Assembly (NCBI RefSeq): GCF_009797935.1
Contig: NZ_VOLC01000003.1
Coordinates: 248,001 to 312,000, forward strand
Source of the DNA: Lunatibacter salilacus
GTDB lineage: Bacteria > Bacteroidota > Bacteroidia > Cytophagales > Cyclobacteriaceae
Length of the DNA stretch: 64,000 bases
Direction: 5' to 3'
Every line of letters begins with the position of its first letter. The stretch's first letter is position 1. The position numbers and the translations under genes are program-made. Below the pieces are notes generated by a model, which had not been told where the DNA came from, did no database searches, and saw only the letters and a list, made by a program, of their open reading frames with translations. This document shows positions 25,268 through 35,232 of the stretch, piece by piece.

Positions 25268-26641
25268 TTACAAATCTTCGATCTCTTCTATGTTATGAAT
25301 ATCATCTTTATCTTCCACAAAAAACACGGCTGCAGCCGCAAAAAGCAAGATCAAGCCCGCAGAAACTAGCGCAAATATGGCCTGTCCGCCGTATAGATGC
25401 TTGACCAAAAGACCACCCACAAAACCATTGATAATTTGAGGTGCGGTGATGAAAAAGTTAAAGATACCCATGTAAACGCCCATTTTCAGCATGGGTATGG
25501 ATCCTGCTAATATTGCGTAAGGCATGGAAAGTATACTGGCCCATGCCATCCCGACGCCAATCATGGAAAGATTAAGCAGCCATTTCATCGAAGGATCAGT
25601 AATCAAATAAACAGACATCAGACCTAGGCCACCTGCGATAAGGCAGGTAGCATGGGTGCCTTTTCGACCTATTTTTGCTGCTATAAAGGGTAACATAAAA
25701 GCAAATACAGCGGAAACTAAATTGTATACCCCGAAAATAACGCCCACATAATTGCCTGCTTCGTTAAATTCCAAAGAGCTGTTGTCTGTACTGGGTAATC
25801 TCCAGACATGCTGCGCCAATGCGGGGGTGGTAAAAACCCACATGGAGAACAAAGCGAACCAAGAGAAGAATTGCACCAGCCCGAGCTGTTTCATGGTTCG
25901 TGGCATGTTGGCAAAATCGCTAAAAATATCGGTTAGGCCTGCTGATTTTACCGTTTTTTCAGAACTGCTATTTTTTTCGAACGTTTCAGGAGGTTCCTCA
26001 GTAGTCCTTAGAACAGTCCAACAAATAGATCCTACCAGAACAGCCGCACCTATGACAAATGACCAGATTACATTCGAAGGAACTTCACCCGTCTCCGCCA
26101 AGGTGGAAAACCCCAGCCATTCGGTCAGCACATAGGGTAGCCAAGAACCCAAAACAGCACCGATTCCTATCAAGGCGGTCTGGACAGAAAACCCCAAGGT
26201 ACGCTGATCTGTGGGAAGCTTGTCCGCGACAAGTGCGCGAAACGGCTCCATGGCTACATTAAAAGAAGCATCCATGATCATCAAAAAACCTGCCCCCACC
26301 CATAAAGAAGGGATAAAGGCGACTAGTATCGACGCATTAGGCAAAAATACCAGCCCCAGAGCAGCCAAGATAGCTCCGGTCAGAAAATAAGGCCTACGAC
26401 GGCCAAGTCTTGTCCAAGTCCGGTCGCTGTAATAGCCAATGACAGGTTGCACAAGCATCCCTGTGATAGGAGCGATCAGCCAGAAGAGTGACAGATGTTC
26501 TACATCAGCACCAAACGTCTGGAGAATTCTACTGGCATTGGCGTTTTGCAGCGCAAAGCCCATCTGAATACCCAAAAATCCAAAACTCATGTTCCAGATT
26601 TGCCAAAAATCCAGTCGAAGCTTCGTTGAAGATTGATGCAT
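25268..26641 (-). CDS. MFS sugar transporter, SLC45-like
   Basis: A 457-residue, 12-helix permease of the major facilitator superfamily. The motif GYYSDRTWTRLGRRRPYF (about residues 68-85) is the hallmark of the sucrose/maltose proton symporters of the SLC45/GPH-like group; the central loop (about 215-250) is charged. The N-terminus (FWQIWNMSFGFLGIQMGFALQNANASRI) is also typical of Bacteroidota maltose-type members. It sits 23 bases after the GH31 gene in the same operon, so it likely carries maltose or maltooligosaccharides across the inner membrane. Substrate is inferred from context. Confidence 0.85.
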   Translation of the reverse strand: MHQSSTKLRLDFWQIWNMSFGFLGIQMGFALQNANASRILQTFGADVEHLSLFWLIAPITGMLVQPVIGYYSDRTWTRLGRRRPYFLTGAILAALGLVFLPNASILVAFIPSLWVGAGFLMIMDASFNVAMEPFRALVADKLPTDQRTLGFSVQTALIGIGAVLGSWLPYVLTEWLGFSTLAETGEVPSNVIWSFVIGAAVLVGSICWTVLRTTEEPPETFEKNSSSEKTVKSAGLTDIFSDFANMPRTMKQLGLVQFFSWFALFSMWVFTTPALAQHVWRLPSTDNSSLEFNEAGNYVGVIFGVYNLVSAVFAFMLPFIAAKIGRKGTHATCLIAGGLGLMSVYLITDPSMKWLLNLSMIGVGMAWASILSMPYAILAGSIPMLKMGVYMGIFNFFITAPQIINGFVGGLLVKHLYGGQAIFALVSAGLILLFAAAAVFFVEDKDDIHNIEEIEDL

Positions 26642-26664
26642 AGATGGTTTAAAGATATAAAAAT

Positions 26665-29079
26665 TTATACTAACTGGATGATAACAGGTTCTTTCGAGTG
26701 TTTAATGTGGATGAAAGAAACTTGTTTACAAGTATGAAACGGATGTTTGTCACTTGGTAGCGGGTCAAAATCGCTGATTTTTTTCAAGTAAGTCACATCC
26801 TGTTTTTCCAACGATATATTTTTTCCGTCTACATTGGCCATATTTTGTTCAAATCCATGAAAATAAAGGGTGAGGTTTGCATATCGGCTATCCAAAGTTC
26901 CCTCTGAAGTGGCCACCGTCACTTCATTGGAATCGGAATTGAGTACAATTTCCCTTTTAAAATACGCACCATCTTGAAAATCCATCCCGTCACCGGCATC
27001 TTCATAGTGTGAAAAACGGGTAATCCCAGAACCTTTGTACACATGAATGTATAAAGACCCCGACTCTAAATGACCAGTGTGTTGGATGCTATCCTGAAGG
27101 GTAAGTATCGCACCCCCTTTTACAAAAACCGGTAAATAGCTTAGCGGACAGTCCACATATACTTCCTGATTTCCCGTATATAATTTGTCGGTATAAAAAT
27201 AATACCAAGAGCCTTCGGGAAGATATCCTTTGGTAACTTCTTTAAAACTTGCAACTGGGATGATCAAAAGACTATCGCAGCAGAGGAATTGATTTTCATA
27301 CGATTTCTCATAGATATTGTCATCAAAAGGAAAATCTATTGCTAAGCTTTTCGAAACTGGAAGTCCTGTCAGGTGGCTTTTATAGAAGGCCGAATAGAAT
27401 AGGGGAAGTAATTTATACCTTAATTTAATGTAGTTTCTAGATATTTCCTCCACTTCTTCGCCAAAAGACCAGGGCTCCGAGCCTGTACTGTTAATCATGG
27501 AATGTGCCCGAAACAAAGGGGCAAATGCCGCAATACTTATCCAGCGTGCATACAAAGGGGGAGGGGTGTTGCCCTCAAATCCTCCTATGTCGTATCCTGC
27601 AAACGAGACACCGCTCAGACCCAAACTATTTACCAATCTAATACCCAATAACATGTGGTCGTTATTGGCCACGTTATCTCCAGTCCATACCGCGGCTGTT
27701 CGTTGTATGCCTGCAAATCCTGAACGGGTAAGGACAAATGGCCTCAGGCTATCCCTTAAGTCTTTTGCACCCTGTTGCGTACTTCTGGCCATTTGCATAC
27801 CATATACATTTCTTCCTTTGCGATGAGTTGCTTTTTGACCCTCGTAGTCAAATTCGACTAAGTTTGGCGTATGTTGCCCCCAACAAGCGGGTTCGTTCAT
27901 GTCTGTCCAGAAACCGTCTACTCCCAAATCAGTGTAGAATGCCATTTTTTCTGCCCACCATTTCCTGGTTTCAGGTTTTGTAAAATCCGGAAATGTACAC
28001 CAACCCGGCCAAACATGGCCCTCATAGTCTGACCCGTCCGGATATTTTAAATATAAATCCTTTGCCTTTCCCTCCAAATAGGGAGCATAACCTGCCTCGA
28101 CTTTTATACCGGGATCCAATATCACCACTATCCTAAACCCCTTGTCTTTTAATGTTTTGATCAAGGCCGCCGGATTAGGGAAGTTTTTACCATCAAATGT
28201 AAAAACTTTATAGTTTTCCATGTAATGGATATCCAGGTAAATTACATCTGCAGGAATGTCCTTATCCCGGAAGGTTTCCGCCAACCTAAGCACATCCCGG
28301 TCTGGATAGTAAGAATACCTGCATTGCTGAAAACCCAATGCCCACATAGGTGGCATTTCCATTTTTCCTGTCAGGGACGTGTAAGAAGTTATGATATCTG
28401 AGACATTTTTCTCGTGAAAAAAATAGTAATCCATATCCCCATCTTCCGCACTAAAGTAGCTGTATTTGTTATTGCTTGCTCCAAAATTGAAAACCGTTTT
28501 ATGTGTATTGTCAAAAAACATCCCATAGCATCTTTCATGATGCAGGCCGATGTAAAAGGGAATGGAGATGTAAAGAGGGTCAGAGTTTTTCCCATAAGCA
28601 AAATGATCGGTGTTCCAGTTAGTGTAAGCCTTGCCCCAGCGGTTTAATCCCCCGGTCTTTTCTCCTAAACCGATAAATTTCTCCCATTGTTGCAGCTTTT
28701 TATACGAACTCACTTCTGTTCCCTGCCAGGATATGCCGAAGTTGGGGTCGTCTTCACTCAAAACTGTACCCGTTTTATCCAAAAAAGTCAGGGAAAAGTT
28801 TGACCGTCGGATTTTCACGCTGACAGTTTTTGTTATGAGATAAAGAAATTCATCCGTTTCCTCAAATTCAAAATTGGTTACCTGAGGATTTAAAATGACA
28901 CTATAGGGGTTAGGAGCAAAGGACTGTTCACGGGATACTTGGACCCGAATTAGACCCTCTTGATAGACAGTTAATTTGAAACTGGCACTGGCAGTCTCTC
29001 CTTTGATACCATTTTCTGTCAATAAAAAATACTGAATGGGCCCCGCCGTTTGGGTAGTGTTTTTGGTTTGCGTGATCAT
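26665..29079 (-). CDS. GH31 alpha-glucosidase
   Basis: An 804-residue glycoside hydrolase family 31 enzyme, which releases glucose from the non-reducing end of alpha-glucans. The nucleophile is D in DGFWTDMNEPACW (about 393), and the acid/base is D in AVWTGDNVANN (about 466). Other conserved segments are IPFYIGLHHERCYGMFFDN, PPMWALGFQQCRYSYYPDR, DIPADVIYLDIHYM and RFRAHS-like FRAHSMIN. There is no signal peptide, so it should be cytoplasmic, matching a maltose transporter encoded directly behind it (23 bases). A partial LacI-type operator lies about 180 bases before the start. Bacteroidota relatives sometimes act on xylosides, but the neighbouring starch genes favour alpha-glucosidase. Confidence 0.92.
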   Translation of the reverse strand: MITQTKNTTQTAGPIQYFLLTENGIKGETASASFKLTVYQEGLIRVQVSREQSFAPNPYSVILNPQVTNFEFEETDEFLYLITKTVSVKIRRSNFSLTFLDKTGTVLSEDDPNFGISWQGTEVSSYKKLQQWEKFIGLGEKTGGLNRWGKAYTNWNTDHFAYGKNSDPLYISIPFYIGLHHERCYGMFFDNTHKTVFNFGASNNKYSYFSAEDGDMDYYFFHEKNVSDIITSYTSLTGKMEMPPMWALGFQQCRYSYYPDRDVLRLAETFRDKDIPADVIYLDIHYMENYKVFTFDGKNFPNPAALIKTLKDKGFRIVVILDPGIKVEAGYAPYLEGKAKDLYLKYPDGSDYEGHVWPGWCTFPDFTKPETRKWWAEKMAFYTDLGVDGFWTDMNEPACWGQHTPNLVEFDYEGQKATHRKGRNVYGMQMARSTQQGAKDLRDSLRPFVLTRSGFAGIQRTAAVWTGDNVANNDHMLLGIRLVNSLGLSGVSFAGYDIGGFEGNTPPPLYARWISIAAFAPLFRAHSMINSTGSEPWSFGEEVEEISRNYIKLRYKLLPLFYSAFYKSHLTGLPVSKSLAIDFPFDDNIYEKSYENQFLCCDSLLIIPVASFKEVTKGYLPEGSWYYFYTDKLYTGNQEVYVDCPLSYLPVFVKGGAILTLQDSIQHTGHLESGSLYIHVYKGSGITRFSHYEDAGDGMDFQDGAYFKREIVLNSDSNEVTVATSEGTLDSRYANLTLYFHGFEQNMANVDGKNISLEKQDVTYLKKISDFDPLPSDKHPFHTCKQVSFIHIKHSKEPVIIQLV

Positions 29080-29256
29080 GATATTTTGTTCAGATTTTCG
29101 GGAATTCTAAATGTTAATTGTCAGTGTGTTCGTACTGAAAACGAAGCCAATTTAGAAAGGAAAATGAAAGGAAAAAATTCATTGGCAAGAACGGATAGGT
29201 AGATCTTGGTTTTATTTTAGTGATATTTGGTAAAAATGTTAGCTTTCTCTACTATT

Positions 29257-29268
29257 CAATCGTTTGCG
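29257..29268. promoter_or_regulatory. partial LacI-type operator before GH31
   Basis: CAATCGTTTGCG followed by TA resembles one and a half arms of the perfect site at 30441 (shared CGTTTGCG, reverse CGCAAACG). It sits between the LacI gene and the GH31 gene, so regulation of the downstream operon by the same repressor/activator is plausible. Confidence 0.5.
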
Positions 29269-29286
29269 TAAAAAAACACGTATTTT

Positions 29287-30309
29287 TTATTTTTTTCTTT
29301 GGGAAGAAGCTCTAGGAATCAATGCTGTAGGCAAAACTTCGGTTGTCGGGTTATATTTTCCACTTTCAATACATTGCAGAAGAAGGGAAACTGCCCGGCT
29401 CCCCATTTCAAAACCTGGCTGCGCAACCGTAGTCATAGGTGGCGCAATCATGGAACTAAACTGCCAGTTGCTAAAACCAACAACCCCGACCGTTTCCGGA
29501 ACAGAAATTCCAAGCGCTTTCAACGCCTCTATGGCCCCCGCCGCAGCCATGTCGTTGGATGCGAAAACCGCATCGGGCCTATCTGTTCCTGAGAAGAGTA
29601 GCGAACAGTGGGTTTGACTTTCTTCCAAGGTACCGTTTGGACAGGGGATAATTCGGTCTTCTCTAACGGGTAGACCGGCGTCTTGAAGGGCTTTACGATA
29701 CCCGGATAATCGCTGCTCTGATATTTTCAGATTTTTTGGTCCTGCCAAATGGAGCACATCCCGATACCCCTGTAATATGAGATGGGCAACAGCGTCGTAA
29801 GCCCCCATAAAGTCATCCACAATTACACTGACTGTATTTTCAATTTCTGGTAAGCGGTCAAAAAAAACAATGGGGAAATTCCTGTCCAGTAGCCGCTTAA
29901 AATGTGAAAAATCCTTGGTCTCCCTGGAATGGCTTACCAAAAGCCCATCAATTTGACTGGAAATCATGGTGTCAACCATTTTCACTTCCCGCTCATATTG
30001 CTCATTAGTTTGGCAAAGGATGACATTGTACCCATTGACAAGCGCCCCTTCCTCTATGCCACTTATGACGGTTGAAAAAAAGAAATGCACCACTTCAGGT
30101 ACTATAACTCCTAAGGTAAAGGATTTACTTTGCCGCAAACTTAAAGCAACAGCGTTGGGTCGGTAGTTTAATTCTTCCGCAAGGTCCTTTACTTTTTTCC
30201 TGGTTTCCTCGCTGATACCCGGGTAATCCTTCAGTGCCCTGGAAACCGTGGATGGAGACACGTTGAGTGCTTTGGCTATGTCTTTTATAGTTGCCTGACC
30301 TAAATTCAT
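29287..30309 (-). CDS. LacI-family transcriptional regulator
   Basis: A 340-residue regulator. The helix-turn-helix starts almost at the N-terminus (ATIKDIAKALNVSPSTVSRA, then LKDYPGISEETRKKVKDLAEELNYRPN with the hinge helix). The periplasmic-binding-protein-like sensor domain begins FTLGVIVPEVVHFFFSTVIS and ends GSRAVSLLLQ. The frame is open back to 30366, but relatives begin just before ATIKDIAK, so 30309 is preferred. It is transcribed with, or just ahead of, the GH31-transporter genes and divergently from SusC. Palindromes at 30441 and 29257 are its likely sites. In related starch loci of marine Bacteroidota such LacI proteins respond to maltose-type sugars; here that is inference. Confidence 0.9.
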   Translation of the reverse strand: MNLGQATIKDIAKALNVSPSTVSRALKDYPGISEETRKKVKDLAEELNYRPNAVALSLRQSKSFTLGVIVPEVVHFFFSTVISGIEEGALVNGYNVILCQTNEQYEREVKMVDTMISSQIDGLLVSHSRETKDFSHFKRLLDRNFPIVFFDRLPEIENTVSVIVDDFMGAYDAVAHLILQGYRDVLHLAGPKNLKISEQRLSGYRKALQDAGLPVREDRIIPCPNGTLEESQTHCSLLFSGTDRPDAVFASNDMAAAGAIEALKALGISVPETVGVVGFSNWQFSSMIAPPMTTVAQPGFEMGSRAVSLLLQCIESGKYNPTTEVLPTALIPRASSQRKK

Positions 30310-30440
30310 TTGTAGGGTTTTTCTAAGTTTTTTTTGATTTTCGGCCCTTTTCAGATCGATGTACAAGTTAGATATCTTTTCCCATCATGATGCCTTATTT
30401 TTAAAAAAGTGTTCGCCACCGGTCAAAAAAATTCCATTTA

Positions 30441-30454
30441 CGCAAACGTTTGCG
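30441..30454. promoter_or_regulatory. perfect LacI-type operator palindrome
   Basis: CGCAAACGTTTGCG is a 14-base perfect palindrome with the central CG typical of LacI/GalR operators. It lies 132 bases upstream of the LacI start and 205 upstream of SusC, in the divergent intergenic region, so it can control both directions. Confidence 0.75.
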
Positions 30455-30658
30455 GTGACGATTGCATAAAAAAAATCGATAAAATTTTAGAATATTGAAG
30501 CTTTGAATCTTGAAAACTGAAAAAATTATTATAAACTGAATATGGAAACAGTTTTATATTATCGATAGTAAAGCTAGTTGATATAAAATAAACTATAAAC
30601 AATTGTACTATATCACTTGTTCTAATTAAGAAAAATTAACAATAATCCAACGTAAACG

Positions 30659-33607
30659 ATGATGCAAAAATTGACTATTGTAATCATGTTGACGGTTTTC
30701 AGTCTATCGGGAATAATCTCGACGGACCTGCTCGCACAAGGCAGAACCGTAACTGGTAAAGTAACAGAAGCTGGCACTGATGAGGAGTTGCCTTTTGTAA
30801 ATGTAACCGTAAAAGGATCCAACCGAGGTTCCACTACAGACATAGATGGAACTTACTCCATGGATCTGAATGATGGGGATGACGTGCTGGTATTTTCATT
30901 TATAGGTTTTGAAACCCTTGAAGTACCCGTGGGGAATCGTTCGGTTTTGGATGTTTCCATTGTCGGTGCATATAAGCAACTCGAAGAAGTCATCGTGGTT
31001 GGCTACGGAACACAGCGAAAAGCCGATATCACTGGTTCTGTGGGATCGGTGACCCGGGAGGATTTCAATGTGGGTCAAGTAACCAATGCTGAACAGCTGA
31101 TTACCGGCAAAGTTGCCGGCGTTCAAATTACACCAAACGGTGGACGGCCCGGATCGGGAGGCCGCATCCGAATCCGGGGAGGTTCTTCCCTTAATGCATC
31201 GAATGATCCACTGATTGTCATTGATGGGGTACCCTTGGACAACAGTGATGTATCAGGTACCTCAAACCCGCTGAATTTTTTAAACCCAAATGATATCGAA
31301 GCAATGGATATCCTGAAAGACGCTTCAGCAACAGCCATATATGGTTCCAGAGCTTCCAACGGTGTCATTCTTATTACGACCCGGAAGGGAAAGTTGGATC
31401 AGCCGACACGTATAAATGTAAGCTCTTTGGTATCCGTATCCCAGCCAACCCGAACTGTAGGCGTACTTGATGCGGAGCAGTTTCGTGAAGCAGCCATGCA
31501 GCACACTACAGTGCAGCAGCAGGAACTTATGGGTGATGAGATAACGAACTGGCAAGATGCTATTTATCAAAGTGCTGTTGCCTATGATAACAACGTCAGC
31601 ATTTCGGGGTCTCTTAAAGGCCTGCCTTATCGGATAAGTGCAGGCTACCTGCACCAGGATGGTATACTCAAAACCGATAACCTTGAGCGAACCACAGCTG
31701 GGCTTTCTCTAACCCCATCGCTGTTTAAAGACAAGCTAAAAATTAACTTTAATGTAAAAGGTGTTTTTACAAAAAGCCGCTTTGCCGATCAGGATGCGAT
31801 AGGGGCGGCGGTTGCCTTTGATCCCACTCAACCAATTTACGATGCTGAGGGATTGGGTGGTTTTTGGGAATGGAGAAATGAAAATGGAACTCCCCAAACC
31901 CTTGCTCCCCGCAATCCGCTCGGGTTATTGATGCAGCGGGATGATCTCGGTGAAGTAAAGAGAAGCATTGGAAACTTGCAGTTGGACTATGCGCTGCCAT
32001 TTATTGAAGGGCTCAAAGCAAATCTAAATTTGGGCTATGACGTAAGCCAAAGTAACGGACGCACCTATATTCCCTCCACCTCAGCATCGGGATTCAATGA
32101 GGGAGGATCAATAGCGGTTTATGAACAATACAAACAAAATCTACTGGCTGATTTTTACCTGAATTATACAAGAAATTTCAATCAATTCGGAAGGATTGAT
32201 GCGGTCTTGGGGTATTCATTTCAGGATTTCTTAGTGAAGAATCCGACTTTTGACCGGATAAATGAAGCAGAGCAAGTGCTAACCCCCGCCGGTGTAGAAA
32301 CCAGGCCTCAAAACCGACTGATCTCTTATTTTGGCAGGGTTAACTACAATCTCTCTGAAAAATACTTATTGACGGCAACTGTCCGAATGGATGGTTCCTC
32401 CAGGTTTAGCCCCGAGACAAGATGGGGTGTTTTCCCATCTCTTGCCGCAGCGTGGAGAATAAGCGAAGAGGAATTCTTGGTTTCCAACCAAGTCCTGACC
32501 GACTTAAAATTTAGACTTGGCTACGGAATTACGGGGCAACAGGATATTGGCTCCTTTTTTCCCTATTTAGCCAGATACACGCTTAGTGACGATGCCGCCA
32601 GATACCGATTTGGTGATGTCTACAATACAATGCTTCGTCCCGAAGGATATGACAGAAACATTAAATGGGAGGAGACAGTCACCTATAATGGGGGTTTGGA
32701 TTTTGAGTTTTTGAATGGAAAAATGTACGGTAGTGTGGATTATTATTTTAAGCGCACCAATGATTTGCTGGCTGTTATCCCTGTGCCTGCCGGCACTAAC
32801 CTGACTAACTTACTTTTTACCAATGTTGGAAACATAGAAAACCATGGGGTAGAGACAGCCTTGACCTACAGTGTTTTTAGAAACCCAACTTTTAGCTGGG
32901 ATTTGGGGGTTAACTTCACTTACAATCAAAACAAAATAGTCAGTCTGAGCAATGTGGAGGAAGATGCTGTGGGAATCTTGGTGGGTGGAATATCCGGTGG
33001 AACGGGAAATACCATTCAGGTGCACACAGTGGGCTTCCAACCCTCATCCTTCTATGTTTGGGATCAGGTGTATGACCAGTCTGGAGCACCGATCGAAAAT
33101 TTATATGTCGATCAAACCGGGGATGGCCTTATCAATGAGCAGGACTTAGTCAGAAATGGATTTCCAGATGCACTTCACTTTTTTGGCATTAATTCTAAGA
33201 TGAGTTATAAAAGTTGGGATTTGGGATTTGTAATGCGGGGTAATCTGGGCAATAAGTCTTATAACAACGTTTCTTCCGCAAATGGTGCCTATGTCAATCT
33301 GCGTTTCCCGGATTATTTGGCCAATATGACGAGGGACGTACTTCACTCCAATTTCCAAACACAGCGGTTCCGGTCTAGTTATTACTTGGAAGATGCGGCC
33401 TTTCTTCGAATGGAAAACATCAGTTTGGGTTACAACTTCGGGGATGTAGGCCAAAAGGGATATGAACTACGGGTTAACGCCACGGTCCAGAATGCCTTTA
33501 TCATTACCAATTATTCGGGGGTAGATCCTGAAATACCCGGAGGCATCGACAACAATTTCTATCCGATCCCCAGAATTGTATCCGTGGGTCTAAATCTGGG
33601 CTTTTAA
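30659..33607 (+). CDS. susC: SusC-like TonB-dependent glycan transporter (starch locus)
   Basis: A 982-residue outer-membrane receptor. The signal peptide (1-26) is followed by a carboxypeptidase-regulatory-like domain (GRTVTGKVTEAGTDEELPFV to VLDVSIVG), the TonB-contact stretch EEVIVVGYGTQRKADITGSV, the plug (LITGKVAGVQITPNGGRPGS, IRGGSSLNASNDPLIVIDGV, DILKDASATAIYGSRASNGV) and a 22-strand barrel ending RIVSVGLNLGF. It imports oligosaccharides bound by the SusD partner that follows 18 bases later. With SusE, two GH13 enzymes and GH31 around it, alpha-glucan is the likely cargo. The upstream region has the LacI operator. Confidence 0.93.
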   Translation: MMQKLTIVIMLTVFSLSGIISTDLLAQGRTVTGKVTEAGTDEELPFVNVTVKGSNRGSTTDIDGTYSMDLNDGDDVLVFSFIGFETLEVPVGNRSVLDVSIVGAYKQLEEVIVVGYGTQRKADITGSVGSVTREDFNVGQVTNAEQLITGKVAGVQITPNGGRPGSGGRIRIRGGSSLNASNDPLIVIDGVPLDNSDVSGTSNPLNFLNPNDIEAMDILKDASATAIYGSRASNGVILITTRKGKLDQPTRINVSSLVSVSQPTRTVGVLDAEQFREAAMQHTTVQQQELMGDEITNWQDAIYQSAVAYDNNVSISGSLKGLPYRISAGYLHQDGILKTDNLERTTAGLSLTPSLFKDKLKINFNVKGVFTKSRFADQDAIGAAVAFDPTQPIYDAEGLGGFWEWRNENGTPQTLAPRNPLGLLMQRDDLGEVKRSIGNLQLDYALPFIEGLKANLNLGYDVSQSNGRTYIPSTSASGFNEGGSIAVYEQYKQNLLADFYLNYTRNFNQFGRIDAVLGYSFQDFLVKNPTFDRINEAEQVLTPAGVETRPQNRLISYFGRVNYNLSEKYLLTATVRMDGSSRFSPETRWGVFPSLAAAWRISEEEFLVSNQVLTDLKFRLGYGITGQQDIGSFFPYLARYTLSDDAARYRFGDVYNTMLRPEGYDRNIKWEETVTYNGGLDFEFLNGKMYGSVDYYFKRTNDLLAVIPVPAGTNLTNLLFTNVGNIENHGVETALTYSVFRNPTFSWDLGVNFTYNQNKIVSLSNVEEDAVGILVGGISGGTGNTIQVHTVGFQPSSFYVWDQVYDQSGAPIENLYVDQTGDGLINEQDLVRNGFPDALHFFGINSKMSYKSWDLGFVMRGNLGNKSYNNVSSANGAYVNLRFPDYLANMTRDVLHSNFQTQRFRSSYYLEDAAFLRMENISLGYNFGDVGQKGYELRVNATVQNAFIITNYSGVDPEIPGGIDNNFYPIPRIVSVGLNLGF

Positions 33608-33625
33608 CCTTAAATCTAAATAACT

Positions 33626-35215
33626 ATGAATAAATCATTAATCGTCAAATTTGTTTATCTCCTCACATTCGGACTGATGGCAAGTGCCTGTAATGATCTG
33701 GATCTGGAGCCGTATAATGAGCAAACCTCACTGGAGGTTTATGAAGATTTCGCCAACTATAAATCAGTCTTAGCTAAAATTTATGGAGGTCTGGCACTGA
33801 GTGGCCAACAAGGTCCTTCCGGAAGGGGTGATATCGGAGGGCAGGATGAGGGAGCATCTACCTATATTCGTGCGCTGTGGAAACTACAACAGTTACCTAC
33901 GGATGAGGCAATTATCGCCTGGAACGATGAAGGGCTTCCCGCTTTGAATACCATGACCTGGTCATCTGACAACGGGTTTATTGGTGCCATGTACTACCGT
34001 ATATTCTACCAAATTACCCTAGCCAATGAATATATTAGAGAGCTGAGTGACGAAAAACTAGCTTCACGGAACATCGCAGGAAATGACCTTACAGAAGCAG
34101 TTAGGTTTCGCAATGAAGCCCGATTTTTACGTTCGCTGAGTTATTTTCACGCATTGGACCTGTACGGCAATGTGCCGTTTGTAACTGAAGAGGATTTGGT
34201 AGGATCATTTTTTCCCGACCAGATTCAGCGGGAAGACTTGTTTGAATATATCGAAAGTGAATTAACGGATATAATACCCAACTTGGCTGCACCAAGACAA
34301 AACGAATATGCTCGGGCTGACCAGGCAGCAGGATGGTTACTGTTGGCAAAATTATACCTCAACGCGGAGGTCTATGCTGGCCAAAACCGAAACAGCGATG
34401 CCATTACCTACTTAAATCAGGTCTTAGATGCGGGATACACATTAGAGCCGGTATATGACCACCTGTTTTTTGCCGATAACCATCAGTCGAATGAGATAAT
34501 TTTCCCCATATCTTTTGATCAGGTAAATAGCATGTCTTGGGGTGGAGCGACCTTTTTGGTGAACGCTGCCGTAGGTGGAAGTATGAATCGGGCGGATTTT
34601 GGCATTCCAGGTGGGTGGCAAGGGCTTCGTGCACGTCCCGAATTGGTGGATCTGTATCCGTCTACTAATGGCATACCAGATGCCAGAGGAAGGTTTCATA
34701 CAGACGGTCAGGAAAAAAACATCGAAACCATCAGCCAATTTACCGATGGATATGCGGTTTTTAAATACAGGAATATCACCCAACAAGGGACTAGGCCAGC
34801 AGGACCGGTTAATGACCACGTTTCCGTAGATTTCCCACTTATGCGCCTAGCCGATGCCCATTTGATGTATGCAGAGGCTGTCCTAAGAGGCGGATCAGGC
34901 GGCTCTGAACAGCGGGCTTTGGAGCTGGTCAATGCCCTACGGGAACGAGCTTATGGAAACAGATCCGGCAATATTACTGTCGGCGAATTCAATTTGGATT
35001 TTATTCTGGATGAAAGAGCCCGGGAACTGAAATGGGAGGCCCATCGAAGGACAGACCTTATCCGGTATGGCAGGTTTACGCGAACCACCTATCTGTGGCA
35101 ATGGAAAGGCGGATCAATCAATGGTTCAGCCGTAGCTGACACCCGCAATCTTTATCCGTTACCCGCCGCAGATCTCACTGCCAATCCTACCTTGGTTCAA
35201 AATTCGGGTTATTAA
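33626..35215 (+). CDS. susD: SusD-like glycan-binding lipoprotein (starch locus)
   Basis: A 529-residue RagB/SusD family surface lipoprotein. The signal ends FGLMASAC with Cys at about 22. The tetratricopeptide-like helical scaffold is seen in RFRNEARFLRSLSYFHALDLYGNVPFV and AAGWLLLAKLYLNAEVY, and the C-terminal family signature is LMRLADAHLMYAEAVLRGGS, then LDFILDERARELKWEAHRRTDLIRYGRF. SusD covers the SusC barrel as a lid and binds the sugar chain. The 18-base gap to SusC and 17-base gap to the SusE-like gene show a single operon. Confidence 0.93.
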   Translation: MNKSLIVKFVYLLTFGLMASACNDLDLEPYNEQTSLEVYEDFANYKSVLAKIYGGLALSGQQGPSGRGDIGGQDEGASTYIRALWKLQQLPTDEAIIAWNDEGLPALNTMTWSSDNGFIGAMYYRIFYQITLANEYIRELSDEKLASRNIAGNDLTEAVRFRNEARFLRSLSYFHALDLYGNVPFVTEEDLVGSFFPDQIQREDLFEYIESELTDIIPNLAAPRQNEYARADQAAGWLLLAKLYLNAEVYAGQNRNSDAITYLNQVLDAGYTLEPVYDHLFFADNHQSNEIIFPISFDQVNSMSWGGATFLVNAAVGGSMNRADFGIPGGWQGLRARPELVDLYPSTNGIPDARGRFHTDGQEKNIETISQFTDGYAVFKYRNITQQGTRPAGPVNDHVSVDFPLMRLADAHLMYAEAVLRGGSGGSEQRALELVNALRERAYGNRSGNITVGEFNLDFILDERARELKWEAHRRTDLIRYGRFTRTTYLWQWKGGSINGSAVADTRNLYPLPAADLTANPTLVQNSGY

Positions 35216-35232
35216 TTTCTAAACCAAAAATA

